Source of the DNA: Clostridia bacterium
GTDB lineage: Bacteria; Bacillota; Clostridia; Christensenellales; Borkfalkiaceae
NCBI GenBank assembly: GCA_017536205.1
Contig: JAFXHX010000004.1
Location: forward strand, 124,001 to 188,000
DNA length: 64,000 nucleotides
Reading direction: 5' to 3'
Shown here one piece after another: positions 8,511 to 17,500 of the stretch. The notes beneath the pieces are model-generated. The model saw only the letters and a program-made list of their open reading frames with translations, had not been told where the DNA came from and ran no database searches. Within the stretch, counting starts at the first letter, position 1. Every line of letters begins with the position of its first letter. A program made the translations under genes and the position numbers.

Positions 8511-9358
8511 AACTAATTGAAAAAATAGACCTTTATAAAGAGTTTAATATTGCGCGCCCACAAGGCGCAAGCGGTTATCTTAACGCCTATATTCCAAGCA
8601 ACTGCGAAGAAATATCTTTAAGCCGTAAACGCCCTGCAATTATAGTTGTGCCGGGTGGCGGTTATAATATGGTAAGCGAGCGTGAAAAAGAGCCCGTTGC
8701 CCTTAAATATTTAGCAAAAGGCTACGCTTCGTTTACGCTTGAATATTCTTGCGCTCCTTTAAAATACCCTTGCGCTCATTTAGAAGGCGCTATGGGGGTA
8801 GCCTACGTTAGAAAAAACGCCGAACTTTTCGGTGTAAATGAAAACAATATTGCTTGCGTTGGCTTTTCGGCAGGCGGGCATTTAGTTGGGTGCTTGGCAA
8901 ACTGTTTTAACAGAGAAGAACTTAACGTTTTAGGTAAAGCAAAGGCGCTTATTAAACCAAACGCCTGCATTATGATTTACCCTGTTGTAACTTACGCTGG
9001 TCACGTTGGCTCGTTTAATAGTCTTTGTGGCGATAACGAAGAATTAAAAAGCGAACTTTCTATTGAAAAGTGCGTTACTAGTGAAAGCGTTCCTTGTTAT
9101 ATAGCGCATACTTGTGGCGACACTTGTGTTCCCGTGTTTAACAGTTTACTTCTTGCCACCGCTTACGAAAAAGCGGGCGTTCCGTTTTCACTTCACGTTT
9201 TTGAAAATGGCGAGCACGGTATGAGCCTTAACGATATTACTTGCGATTCAGTTGAAAGATTAAAAGCGCGTAAAAAATGCGCTTCGCCAAACTTCCCGTC
9301 GTGGCTTGAAGAAAGTTTAATTTGGCTTAACGAACGTGGTTTTGAAATAAAAGACTAA
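8507..9358 (+). CDS. Alpha/beta hydrolase (acetyl-xylan esterase-like)
   Basis: Cytoplasmic esterase of the BD-FAE/acetyl-xylan esterase type, which removes acetyl groups from imported sugars or other small esters. Visible features are the oxyanion-hole segment VPGGGYNMVS, the nucleophile elbow GFSAGGHL with Ser at about residue 125, and the C-terminal histidine in ENGEHGMSL. No signal peptide. It is the last gene of the yqfC-era operon, overlapping trmB by four bases. A hairpin at 9362-9385 follows. The substrate is unknown. Confidence 0.8.
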   Translation: MKLIEKIDLYKEFNIARPQGASGYLNAYIPSNCEEISLSRKRPAIIVVPGGGYNMVSEREKEPVALKYLAKGYASFTLEYSCAPLKYPCAHLEGAMGVAYVRKNAELFGVNENNIACVGFSAGGHLVGCLANCFNREELNVLGKAKALIKPNACIMIYPVVTYAGHVGSFNSLCGDNEELKSELSIEKCVTSESVPCYIAHTCGDTCVPVFNSLLLATAYEKAGVPFSLHVFENGEHGMSLNDITCDSVERLKARKKCASPNFPSWLEESLIWLNERGFEIKD

Positions 9359-9361
9359 TTT

Positions 9362-9385
9362 TCTCGATAATACTATCGAGATTTT
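9362..9385 (+). terminator. Hairpin at end of the yqfC-esterase operon
   Basis: CTCGATA - ATAC - TATCGAG followed by a short ATTTT. The T-run is weak, so termination may be partial and tRNA-Leu may receive read-through. Confidence 0.6.
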
Positions 9386-9468
9386 GCGAGTATGGCGGAA
9401 CTGGCAGACGCGTTAGATTCAGATTCTAATGGAAAACCGTGCAGGTTCAAATCCTGTTACTCGCACCA
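9386..9468 (+). tRNA. tRNA-Leu (anticodon CAG)
   Basis: The acceptor stem GCGAGTA pairs with TACTCGC. The anticodon stem TTAGA/TCTAA encloses the loop TTCAGAT with anticodon CAG. The T arm is CAGG-TTCAAAT-CCTG. The CCA end is encoded. The variable arm between anticodon and T arm is of the class II type expected for leucine tRNA. Confidence 0.93.
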
Positions 9469-9480
9469 AACTTAAAACTA

Positions 9481-9508
9481 AAAAAACGCCATATAGGGCG
9501 TTTTTTAT
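9481..9508. terminator. Bidirectional terminator
   Basis: AAAAAACGCC / GGCGTTTTTT hairpin. It serves tRNA-Leu on the plus strand and the AraC regulator gene on the minus strand, whose stop codon lies inside it. Confidence 0.85.
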
Positions 9509-10302
9509 TTGCTTTTATATTCGCTGGGCGATTTGCCCGTTTTTTGTTTAAATACTTTTGAAAAATAAAGTGGGTCTTTAAAACCACACATATACGAAAG
9601 GTCTTTAACCGAAGTAAAGCCTTGTTCAATCAGCGTTAGCGCATAGTTAATTCTAACGCGCGTAACGTATTGAGAAAAGCCCGTTCCCACAACCTTATTA
9701 AATAGCATTGATAAATATTTGGGGTTATACGAAAACTCTTTGCTAACGCTTATAAGCGAAAGCTCTTCACGGTAAAAGTTTTTATCTATATATAATCTTA
9801 TTTCGCTAATTAGTTTGTTTTCCTTTATGCGCAAAGAAACGTCTTGCCGTTTGTTAAGCGCACCGAACGTAAACAGTATAACGCTTTCGCAAATTAAATT
9901 AAGGCTTGCTTGTGAAGAAGAAACCATTGCAAGTTTAAACGCATCGCCAACTTCGGTTAGCGATTTTCTTACGGGGTTTAAGGTGGTAACTTGTTCTTCA
10001 TCTAAAAGTTTTTGCGCTCTGCGCCCTAAAAAACTAACGTAATAATACGAAAAATCGCTACTTGGCGTAAGGTAAAACAAAGCGCCGGGAATTATAAAAA
10101 ACACGTCGCCCGCCTCGATAAAATAGTTTTTGCCGTTAACGCTTAACGTTGCTTGCCCAGAAGAAACGTAGTTGATAGCGTAAAGCGCCGAAAGCCTAGG
10201 CTCAAGCATAACGCTTAAATCTTTTTCGTAAACGAAGTTAACAATGGTTATTTCACCGTCACCACTACTTGATGGAAACTTGCATATATTTTTATCTTTC
10301 AT
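9505..10302 (-). CDS. AraC family transcriptional regulator with N-terminal cupin
   Basis: Sugar-responsive DNA-binding regulator. The N-terminal half is a cupin-like ligand domain (NYVSSGQATLSVNGKNYFIE, then GDVFFIIPG). The C-terminal half has the two AraC helix-turn-helices: LSLISVSKEFSYNPKYLSML and VKDLSYMCGFKDPLYFSKVF, ending KTGKSPSEY. I place the start at ATG 10302: the minus-strand -10 box TACAAT ends seven bases before it, so the message would be leaderless. A GTG five codons upstream lies over the -10 region. It is divergent from the acetyltransferase/oxidoreductase pair, its likely target. Confidence 0.88.
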   Translation of the reverse strand: MKDKNICKFPSSSGDGEITIVNFVYEKDLSVMLEPRLSALYAINYVSSGQATLSVNGKNYFIEAGDVFFIIPGALFYLTPSSDFSYYYVSFLGRRAQKLLDEEQVTTLNPVRKSLTEVGDAFKLAMVSSSQASLNLICESVILFTFGALNKRQDVSLRIKENKLISEIRLYIDKNFYREELSLISVSKEFSYNPKYLSMLFNKVVGTGFSQYVTRVRINYALTLIEQGFTSVKDLSYMCGFKDPLYFSKVFKQKTGKSPSEYKSK

Positions 10303-10308
10303 AACTAT

Positions 10309-10336
10309 ATTGTACACCCACTTATAAAAAAGTCAA
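10309..10336 (-). promoter_or_regulatory. Promoter of the AraC regulator gene
   Basis: On the minus strand TTGACT (10331-10336), a 16-bp spacer, then TACAAT (10309-10314). The predicted start of transcription falls on the A of the ATG at 10302, with no Shine-Dalgarno sequence. Confidence 0.7.
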
Positions 10337-10397
10337 CAAAAAATAACTTATTTACATATTATTATGGAAATTATACATTTTTAATGGCTTATAAGCG

Positions 10398-10406
10398 TGC
10401 TATAAT
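10398..10406 (+). promoter_or_regulatory. Extended -10 promoter of the acetyltransferase gene
   Basis: TGC-TATAAT, an extended -10 element, ends six bases before the ATG at 10413. No ribosome binding site is present, so the transcript is probably leaderless. The -35 region is poor (T-rich). CTTATTTACA at 10347-10356 is shared with the other AraC-controlled promoter region near 46487. Confidence 0.65.
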
Positions 10407-10412
10407 TAAAAT

Positions 10413-11087
10413 ATGGAAAAGTTCTTTACAAACGCATTTAACAATTTAACCGATAGCGAGCGTGAAAGTTTTTATCGCACCGTTATCATGCAAGACCCGT
10501 CGCCTTACGCAGAAAAATTGAGGGTAGAATATTACTCTAAAAAGTTTAAAAAAATGGGCGAAAACGTTAAAATAGGCCCTAACGTAAGAATAGTTAACCC
10601 AGAATATATCTCAGTTGGTTCGGGCGTTGAAATAGGCGCAAACGTCACACTTATTGCTCGTGGAAAAGGCGGTATAACGCTTGGCGATAACGTTTTAATT
10701 CAAGAAAGAGTTTATCTTGACACTCAAACCGAAGAGTGGGGATATATAACCGTTAACAACAATTCGTATATAGGCACGGGCGCAACTATATTCGGGCACG
10801 TTGGGCTTGAAATGGGAAGCCATTGTTTAATAGGTCAAAACGTAACGCTTACCCCTTATTCGCATAAGTATGAAGACCCTTCGCGCTTAATAGTAGAGCA
10901 GGGTGGAAATATGCAAAAAGTAGTTATAGGAAACGACGTGTATATAGGTATGGGCGTAAACGTAATGTACTCGGGTAGCATAGGTGACGGAAGTATTATA
11001 GGCGCAGGCTCAACGGTAGTTAAACCTATTCCGCCTTACTCGGTAGCAGTTGGAAGCCCCGCAAAAGTTATAAAGGAAAGAAAATAA
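10413..11087 (+). CDS. Acyltransferase with left-handed beta-helix (hexapeptide repeats)
   Basis: Predicted CoA-dependent O- or N-acetyltransferase of the LbH/maltose acetyltransferase type. Hexapeptide repeats run from about residue 52 to the end (IGPNVRIVNPEYISVGSGVE, then ITLGDNVLIQE and GNDVYIGMGVNVM), closing with the typical VAVGSPAKVIKE. The N-terminal 45 residues are helical. No signal peptide. Its stop overlaps the start of the following oxidoreductase gene (TAATG), so both are made together, and an AraC regulator is divergent. A sugar or sugar-nucleotide substrate is likely but not determined. Confidence 0.85.
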   Translation: MEKFFTNAFNNLTDSERESFYRTVIMQDPSPYAEKLRVEYYSKKFKKMGENVKIGPNVRIVNPEYISVGSGVEIGANVTLIARGKGGITLGDNVLIQERVYLDTQTEEWGYITVNNNSYIGTGATIFGHVGLEMGSHCLIGQNVTLTPYSHKYEDPSRLIVEQGGNMQKVVIGNDVYIGMGVNVMYSGSIGDGSIIGAGSTVVKPIPPYSVAVGSPAKVIKERK

Positions 11088-12346
11088 TGAAAAAAATTAG
11101 AGTTGGCGTTTTAGGTGGTTATCGTGGTAACGCAATGATAGAATATTGCAAAAAAGCCGAAAATGCAGAAGTGGTTGCAATATGCGATAAATCTGCTTAC
11201 GTTTTAGAAAAACAAAAAGGGCGTGAAGGCGCAGAAAATATAACTTTTTATGATAATTTTAACGATTTTATTAAGCACGATTTTGATGCCGTCGTTCTTG
11301 CAAATTATGCAACCGAGCACGCTCCTTTTGCTATAAAAGCGCTAAATGCGGGCAAGCACGTTTACAGTGAAGTTTTGCCCTGCCAAACCTTAAAAGAAGC
11401 CGTTGAACTTATAGAAGCCGTTGAAAAAAGCGGGCTCGTTTACGCCTATGGCGAAAATTATTGTTATATGTCTGCCCCACGTGAAATGAAAAAACTTTAC
11501 CGTGAAGGCAAAATAGGCGAGTTCGAGTACGGAGAGGGCGAATATATTCACAACTGCGAGCCACTTTGGCCAAGCATAACTTACGGCGATGAAAATCACT
11601 GGCGCAACAATATGTACGCAAACTTTTACTGCACTCACTCGATAGGCCCTATTATTCATATAACGGGCTTGCGCCCCGTGTCGGTTGTTGGCTTTGAAAG
11701 TAAAATAACGGAGCGTAAACTTCGCCAAGGCTCGAAAAGTGGTCTTTTCGGCATTGAAATGATAACGCTTGAAAACGGTGGAATTATAAAAAGTATTCAC
11801 GGCGACCTTTATAAAAACTCCGTTTGGTATTCAGTTTACGGCTCGAAAGGTCGTATGGAATCTGCCCGTGAAGACGCAGGCGACGATTTTGTTAACACCC
11901 TTTACGTTAACGCCGATAACTACTCCGGCGAATACCCTGAAGACAAAAAGGCAATTAAATATAAGCCCCAAATGAATGACCTTGCTAAAAAGTTTGGCCA
12001 CGCCGGCTCTGATTTTTACCCTATGTATAACTTCATTGAAAAAATTAAGGGTAACCCCGATGCCGACTGCATAGACGTTTACGAAGCGTTAGATATGTTT
12101 TTGCCCGGTTTAATGGCATACCGTTCGGTGTTAAAAGGTGGAGTTCCCGTTGAAGTTCCTAACCTTCGCTTAAAAAGCGAGCGTGATAAATACCGTTTCG
12201 ACGTTGCTTGCACCGATAAAAAAATTGCAGGCGACCAGGTTATTCCCGTATTTTCGCTCGGCAACCCCGAAATACCCAAAGAAACGTATAACGCCGTTAA
12301 AAAAGAGTGGGAGCGCCGTGTTGCCGATAAAGAAATACCTTACTAA
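11087..12346 (+). CDS. Gfo/Idh/MocA family oxidoreductase or NAD-dependent glycosidase
   Basis: NAD(P)-binding protein of the Gfo/Idh/MocA superfamily (419 aa). The Rossmann start is VGVLGGYRGN, followed by VVAICD and the conserved KHVYSEVLPC (usually EKP). The C-terminal half contains YCTHSIGPI, related to the THxLGPI motif of the GH109-like proteins at 46545 and 48869, so it may be an NAD-dependent glycosidase rather than a simple dehydrogenase. It is translationally coupled to the upstream acetyltransferase and lies in an AraC-controlled locus. The substrate is unknown. Confidence 0.75.
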   Translation: MKKIRVGVLGGYRGNAMIEYCKKAENAEVVAICDKSAYVLEKQKGREGAENITFYDNFNDFIKHDFDAVVLANYATEHAPFAIKALNAGKHVYSEVLPCQTLKEAVELIEAVEKSGLVYAYGENYCYMSAPREMKKLYREGKIGEFEYGEGEYIHNCEPLWPSITYGDENHWRNNMYANFYCTHSIGPIIHITGLRPVSVVGFESKITERKLRQGSKSGLFGIEMITLENGGIIKSIHGDLYKNSVWYSVYGSKGRMESAREDAGDDFVNTLYVNADNYSGEYPEDKKAIKYKPQMNDLAKKFGHAGSDFYPMYNFIEKIKGNPDADCIDVYEALDMFLPGLMAYRSVLKGGVPVEVPNLRLKSERDKYRFDVACTDKKIAGDQVIPVFSLGNPEIPKETYNAVKKEWERRVADKEIPY

Positions 12347-12407
12347 TTTTGCGCTATTATAAAATAGGTCGATTTTTGTCGCAAATTGTAAATAACTGTT
12401 TAAACGG

Positions 12408-12436
12408 TTGATTTTTAGCGCTTTGCGCTATATAAT
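12408..12436 (+). promoter_or_regulatory. Promoter of mntP, leaderless configuration
   Basis: TTGATT (12408-12413), 17-bp spacer, TATAAT (12431-12436), six bases, then ATG. There is no ribosome binding site and no room for the yybP-ykoY manganese riboswitch often found before mntP. Confidence 0.75.
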
Positions 12437-12442
12437 AGCGTT

Positions 12443-13021
12443 ATGGATTTTCAGTTAGTTTTTAGCAGTTTAATGTTAGGGGTCGGTTTGGCGATGGATG
12501 CGTTTTCCGTTTCTATTGCAAACGGGCTTTCTAGCCCTAATATGAAAGGTGACAAGGTTTTACTTATAGCAACGATATTTGCGCTTTTTCAGGCGTTAAT
12601 GCCACTTACCGGCTACGTTTTAGTGCATACGTTACTTGAATATTTTGCGGTGCTACAAAAGTTTATTCCGTATATAGCCCTAGCACTTTTAGCGTTTATA
12701 GGCGTTAAAATGATAATTGACGGAACTAAACCCAAGTGCGACCTTTCAGGTTGCCGTACAATAAAGTTTTCAACCGTTATCGTTCAGGGAATAGCAACTT
12801 CTATCGATGCGCTTTCGGTTGGCTTTACAATTGCAACCTACACTGCAATAAACGCCGTTATATCTTGTTTGATAATAGGCGTTGTAACGTTTATAATTTG
12901 TTTAGCAGGCGTTGTAATCGGGCAAAAACTTGGCGATAAACTTTCAGGCAAAGCCGAAATATTCGGCGGTGTAATTTTAATAATTATAGGGCTTGAAATA
13001 TTTATAACTTCATTTATTTAA
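12443..13021 (+). CDS. mntP: Manganese efflux pump MntP
   Basis: Six-helix membrane protein exporting Mn(II). The two internal repeats each carry a conserved acidic motif: AMDAFSVSIANG near residue 20 and TSIDALSVGFT near residue 116. Length 192 aa is normal. It has its own promoter and terminator and so forms a single-gene unit. With the -10 box six bases from the ATG the mRNA is probably leaderless, which removes the usual 5' riboswitch control; another way of sensing manganese would be needed. Confidence 0.9.
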   Translation: MDFQLVFSSLMLGVGLAMDAFSVSIANGLSSPNMKGDKVLLIATIFALFQALMPLTGYVLVHTLLEYFAVLQKFIPYIALALLAFIGVKMIIDGTKPKCDLSGCRTIKFSTVIVQGIATSIDALSVGFTIATYTAINAVISCLIIGVVTFIICLAGVVIGQKLGDKLSGKAEIFGGVILIIIGLEIFITSFI

Positions 13022-13047
13022 AATCTCACGGCGTGAGATTTTTTTTA
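13021..13047 (+). terminator. Terminator after mntP
   Basis: AAATCTCAC-GGC-GTGAGATTT stem followed by a T-run. Confidence 0.9.
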
Positions 13048-13108
13048 TTTTTTAGTTTGTTATTAACAAACGAAAAAATATGTGCTATAATAGGTTTTGG
13101 AGAAACTT

Positions 13109-14176
13109 ATGAAACTTATACATTTATCAGACGTGCATTTAGATAGTAACTTACAAACTAATCTCGATGCCGAAAAAGCAAAAAAACGCAAAGCCGAAAT
13201 TGTTAACACTTTCGAGCGGGTTATAGATTACGCAAACGATAACGGAGCGACTGCGGTGCTAATTGCAGGCGACCTTTTCGATACGCCGAGAATAACTAAA
13301 CTCACTAGAGAAAGGGTTTCTAATTTAATAGTAAACAATTCCCACATAACCTTTTTCTACGTTACGGGTAACCACGAAGAAAAAGCGTTTTTGTCGGGCT
13401 TTGAAAATATTCCTGAAAACTTAAAAACGTTTAGTGGAACTTGGCAAAAATATAACTTTAACGGCGTTACCATAACGGGTGCGTCACAAGATACGCCACT
13501 TGTTTACGACGCGCTTAATCTAAACGAAAACGACGTTAATATCGTAATGCTTCACGGTCAAACGGTTAAGCACGCAGGGACTTCGGGCGCCGAAACTATA
13601 AGCCTAACAAGTTTAGCAAATAAAAACATAAACTACTTGGCGCTAGGGCATATTCACTACTACGTTTCAGGCACGCTCGATAAGCGTGGCGTTTATGCAT
13701 ATTCCGGCTGTTTAGAAGGCAGGGGCTACGACGAGTGTGGTAAAAAAGGCTTTGTTTTAATAACCGTAGAAAACGGAAAGTTAGTTCACGATTTTATTCC
13801 CTTTGCAAAGCGCACCGTGCACGAAGTTGAAGTTAACCTTTCAAGCCATTTAACTTGGCAGAGCGTTGAAAGCGAAGTGCTTGATAAACTTTCTAAAATT
13901 AGCGCAAGCGATATGGTTAAAATTACGCTTACGGGAAAGTACGATAAAGACCTTAAAAAGAACGTTGAACTTTTAAACGCTAAACTCGACGGTAAGTTTT
14001 ACGCCTTTAAAATTAAAGACGAGTCTATTATGAAAATTGCCGAAAAAGATTTAGAGAGCGACTTATCTTTACGAGGTGAGTTTTTAAGGCAAGTTCTGCG
14101 CTCAAAACTAACCGAAGAAGAAAAAGAAGGCGCAATAGTATACGGGCTTAAAGCGCTCGACGGGGAGGATTTATAA
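13109..14176 (+). CDS. DNA repair exonuclease of the SbcD/Mre11 (YhaO) type
   Basis: Metallophosphoesterase nuclease subunit of an SbcCD/Rad50-Mre11-like complex. Phosphodiesterase motifs occur in order: HLSDVHLD (residues 5-12), AGDLFDT, TGNHEE, LHGQ and LGHIHYY. The C-terminal part is the family's capping and partner-binding region. I choose ATG 13109 because GGAGAAACTT precedes it; the TTG 12 bases upstream has no ribosome binding site. Its stop overlaps the start of the partner ATPase gene at 14176. TATAAT at 13085-13090 is a plausible -10 box. Confidence 0.88.
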   Translation: MKLIHLSDVHLDSNLQTNLDAEKAKKRKAEIVNTFERVIDYANDNGATAVLIAGDLFDTPRITKLTRERVSNLIVNNSHITFFYVTGNHEEKAFLSGFENIPENLKTFSGTWQKYNFNGVTITGASQDTPLVYDALNLNENDVNIVMLHGQTVKHAGTSGAETISLTSLANKNINYLALGHIHYYVSGTLDKRGVYAYSGCLEGRGYDECGKKGFVLITVENGKLVHDFIPFAKRTVHEVEVNLSSHLTWQSVESEVLDKLSKISASDMVKITLTGKYDKDLKKNVELLNAKLDGKFYAFKIKDESIMKIAEKDLESDLSLRGEFLRQVLRSKLTEEEKEGAIVYGLKALDGEDL

Positions 14177-16452
14177 TGAAACTTATAAAATGCCACGCCG
14201 AAAACTTTGGTAAACTCACGGCGTTTAGTTATAATTTTGAAAGTGGGCTTAACGTTATAAACGAAAACAACGGGTGGGGCAAAACTACCTTTGCGAACTT
14301 TTTAAAGGCTATGTTTTACGGTCTTGAAAAAACGGGCAAAAGAAGTTTAGATGAAAACGTTAGAAAGAGATACGAGCCGTGGAACAACGGCAACTTTGGT
14401 GGAAATGTCGACTTTGAAGTTAACGGAAAAACCTACCGTATAGAGCGCTTTTTCGGCAAAAAAGAAAGCGACGATACTTTTGCGCTTTACGACCTTAAAA
14501 CGGGTAAGTTAAGTAGCGATTACACCGAAAATATAGGTGAAGAACTTTTCGGTTTAGATGCCGAAGCCTTTGAAAGAACGGCGTTTATTCCACAAAAAGC
14601 ACTTGACACGGGCGTTAACGAAAGCATTGTTTCAAGGCTTAATTCACTTCTTCACGGCACCGACGAAACAACCAACTTTGAAAGTGCAATCGAGCGTTTA
14701 AAAGAAAGAAAAAAACGCCTTTCTAACCAACAAAAAACGGGCGTTATTGATAAACTAGATAAACAAATTACCGAAAAAGAACTTGAAATAAGCGGGTTAA
14801 ATGCAGGTATTTTAGGGGTTAATTCGCTTAAACTTGAATGCGAAGGGCTTAACGTAAAAACGCAAAGTTTAAAAGAAGAAAAACTTGAAATTGATAACAG
14901 CGTTAAAAAGTACGGCGTTTTAAAAGAAAAAGAACTCAACCTTAAAAACTACAATAAACTCGTTTTAGAAGGCGAAAAACTTCAAGCGTCGGTAAAGGAA
15001 CTTAGGGCGTTTTTCAACAACGTTGACTTAACGTATAAAGAAATAGACGAGGCGCGCTCGCATTACGATAACACCGTTAAAAAGCAAACGGAACTCTTTG
15101 CAAAAACCGAAAACAGTTACGTAGAAGAAAAATACGAAGAACTTTCTTCTTACTTTTCAAGTGGCGTTCCCACAAGCGAACAAATAATCGATTTAACTAA
15201 CGATTTATCTCGCCTTAACGAACTTAAACGAATTGAAAAGTTAGGCGCAAGTTACGTTATTAAAAAACCCAGCGCAAAACCGTCGATTATAGGTGGCGGG
15301 GTTGGTTTAGCGCTTATATTAGGTGGCGTTTTATCGCTTAAAATAACTGCGCTTTCAATAACGCTTTTTGCGCTTGGCGGTGTTTTAGCACTTGGCGCTT
15401 TGGCAAAATATTTATACGATGCAATATCGTATAAAAACACCGTTTCTAAAATACCCCTTTTAACGCATGAAGAAAGGGCAGAACTCGTGGTTCTTAATAG
15501 CAGAGTTGGTGGCTTTATATCAAAATACGAAAGCCTTGAAACCGATTATCAAAAATCGCTTGCCGTTATTATGGCAAGACTAGACGATTATCAAGACGTT
15601 TCTAAAAAGCACGAAGTTCTTGAAAAAGAGTGCGCTATCTTAAAAGAAGAAATGCACGACAGTAAAGATAAGTTCGAAAGTTTTTTAGCGCGATATAAAG
15701 TGCCTTACGGGCTATCGTACCCTGAAAAGTTCGATTACCTTAAACAAATGCGCCACGAACTTGCAGGCAAAAGAATTGAACTTGACGAAAAGATTAAAGA
15801 AATTGAAGAGTTTAAGGCGCTTAAAGGCGTTGATTTAGGCGTTGAAACAAGTGCCGTTGATATAGATGAACTTCAAAAAAAAGCAAGGCTTTTACAAGGC
15901 GAAATTGAAGATTTAGAGCGCAAAAAAGGCGTTATATCGCAAAAGATACAAAACCTTGAAACAAGCGCTCAAAAAATAGGCGAATTAGAAGCCGAACTTA
16001 ACCTTTTAAACCAAGATAGACAAGACTATAAAGTTCAGTTTAAATACGTTTCAAACGCAATAGATTTACTTGAAAAGGCTAACGAATCGCTTTGCGCTCG
16101 CTTTTTAGCCCCTGTTAAAAACGCGCTTACTAAATACTACTCAAAGTTAACGGGAGTTAACGTCGACAATCTACTTCTAGACGCCGACTTTAACGTTTCG
16201 TTTGAAGAACTAGGCCGTCAACGTGAAGTGGGCTATTATAGCAAGGGCTTTAAAACTGCGCTTTCTTTATCAATGCGCCTTTCGCTTATTAGTGCGCTAT
16301 TTGAAAACGAAAAGCCGTATATAGTTTTAGACGACCCGTTCGTTGATTTAGACGGCGATAAACTTAAAAATGCGCTTGGCTTTTTAAAAGAGTTAGAAAG
16401 CGAATATCAAATTATATACTTTACCTGCCACTCGTCTAGAGTTGCAAAATAA
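14176..16452 (+). CDS. SMC/Rad50-like ATPase (YhaN type)
   Basis: Partner ATPase of the upstream nuclease (758 aa). The N-terminal ATP-binding domain has Walker A NGWGKTT (about residues 33-39); the C-terminal domain has Walker B YIVLDDPFVDLD. Long coiled coils fill the middle. Two hydrophobic helices interrupt them at about residues 370-420 (GGGVGLALILGGVLSLKI and SITLFALGGVLALGALAKYL), typical of the YhaN subgroup rather than SbcC, and suggest membrane association. No zinc-hook CxxC is seen. The pair probably acts on DNA ends or replication-associated lesions; the exact role of YhaNO is not established. Confidence 0.85.
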   Translation: MKLIKCHAENFGKLTAFSYNFESGLNVINENNGWGKTTFANFLKAMFYGLEKTGKRSLDENVRKRYEPWNNGNFGGNVDFEVNGKTYRIERFFGKKESDDTFALYDLKTGKLSSDYTENIGEELFGLDAEAFERTAFIPQKALDTGVNESIVSRLNSLLHGTDETTNFESAIERLKERKKRLSNQQKTGVIDKLDKQITEKELEISGLNAGILGVNSLKLECEGLNVKTQSLKEEKLEIDNSVKKYGVLKEKELNLKNYNKLVLEGEKLQASVKELRAFFNNVDLTYKEIDEARSHYDNTVKKQTELFAKTENSYVEEKYEELSSYFSSGVPTSEQIIDLTNDLSRLNELKRIEKLGASYVIKKPSAKPSIIGGGVGLALILGGVLSLKITALSITLFALGGVLALGALAKYLYDAISYKNTVSKIPLLTHEERAELVVLNSRVGGFISKYESLETDYQKSLAVIMARLDDYQDVSKKHEVLEKECAILKEEMHDSKDKFESFLARYKVPYGLSYPEKFDYLKQMRHELAGKRIELDEKIKEIEEFKALKGVDLGVETSAVDIDELQKKARLLQGEIEDLERKKGVISQKIQNLETSAQKIGELEAELNLLNQDRQDYKVQFKYVSNAIDLLEKANESLCARFLAPVKNALTKYYSKLTGVNVDNLLLDADFNVSFEELGRQREVGYYSKGFKTALSLSMRLSLISALFENEKPYIVLDDPFVDLDGDKLKNALGFLKELESEYQIIYFTCHSSRVAK

Positions 16453-16533
16453 TTTTTAAAAAAGACCCGTAATTATTGCATTATTACGGCGCAAATGATA
16501 TAATTAAGCAAAACTTATAAAGGAACTATTATT

Positions 16534-17499
16534 ATGAGCGACAGAAAGTTTAAAAAAGACGCAACCAAACTTTTAACTAAGCACGAAACCCCCATTTTGC
16601 ACGTTGAAGATTTTCCCGGAATTGCCCAACTTTACAACCCTTCGGTAGTAAAGTATAACGATGAGTTTATTATGCTCGTTTCGGTAGTTGACTACGCTGC
16701 AGAAGGCGAAGGTACCGACGTTGGCGAAACTAGAATTGCAAGAAGTAAAGACGGTATTCACTTTACTTTATCAGACGATAACTTTATTAAAATGCCTGAC
16801 GTTGAGCCCTTTAATTTAACCAAGCACTTTATAGATAACCGAGTTACTAAAATTGAAGATACCTACTACATAGTAACCCCCGTTATGATGAAAGGCTGGC
16901 TTGCTCCCGTTGGCTTACTTGGTAAAACCACCGACTTTACTAGTTACGAGCCTATCTCTATAATAACTGCGCCCCGTAACCGCGGTGCAAGTTTATTCCC
17001 CGAAAAAATTAACGGAATGTATTATAAACTTGATAGACCTTACGACTATCCTTCTCAATCAAGTGGCGAGATTTGGATAAGCGAATCGCCCGACCTTATT
17101 CACTGGGGTAATTTCCGTCCCGTTCTTCACCAAGGTTATAAGTTTTGGAACACCGTAAAAATAGGCCCGACCCCCGCAATTAAAACTGAAAAGGGTTGGC
17201 TTGATATTATTCACGGCGTTGCGTCGACTGCGTGCGGAACTTATTACTATATGGGCGCAATACTTTTAGACCTTAACGAGCCTTGGAAAGTTATAGGCAA
17301 AACGTCGTCTTACCTTATGATGGCAGAAAAAGAATGGGAACTTCACGGAAATAGCGATAACTCGGTATTCCCTTGTTCGCCTTACGCCGATTACGAAACC
17401 GATACTTTATACGTTTACTACGGTGCTGCAGACCGTGCAATAGGCTTAGCAACTGGTAAAATTAGCGAAATAGTTGAAGCGTGCATAGAAGGTATTTAA
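16534..17499 (+). CDS. GH130 family beta-mannoside phosphorylase
   Basis: Cytoplasmic glycoside phosphorylase, likely cleaving a beta-mannosidic bond with phosphate to give mannose 1-phosphate. The five-bladed propeller pattern of GH130 is visible: YNPSVVKYNDEF, ARSKDGIHFTL, DNRVTKIED, the phosphate-binding NRGASLFPEKI with YYKLDRP, and GPTPAIKTEKGWLDIIHG. Length 321 aa fits. An AAAGGA ribosome binding site precedes the ATG, and TATAAT at about 16499 is a likely -10 box. A HAD hydrolase gene begins one base after its stop. Whether it acts on mannosyl-glucose, mannobiose or N-glycan-derived Man-GlcNAc cannot be decided here. Confidence 0.85.
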   Translation: MSDRKFKKDATKLLTKHETPILHVEDFPGIAQLYNPSVVKYNDEFIMLVSVVDYAAEGEGTDVGETRIARSKDGIHFTLSDDNFIKMPDVEPFNLTKHFIDNRVTKIEDTYYIVTPVMMKGWLAPVGLLGKTTDFTSYEPISIITAPRNRGASLFPEKINGMYYKLDRPYDYPSQSSGEIWISESPDLIHWGNFRPVLHQGYKFWNTVKIGPTPAIKTEKGWLDIIHGVASTACGTYYYMGAILLDLNEPWKVIGKTSSYLMMAEKEWELHGNSDNSVFPCSPYADYETDTLYVYYGAADRAIGLATGKISEIVEACIEGI

Positions 17500-17500
17500 T

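Noticed and set aside
12346..12443. Possible manganese riboswitch upstream of mntP
   Set aside because: The interval is too short, the -10 box is six bases before the ATG, and no yybP-ykoY core is visible; only a repeated TTTGCGCTAT is seen.
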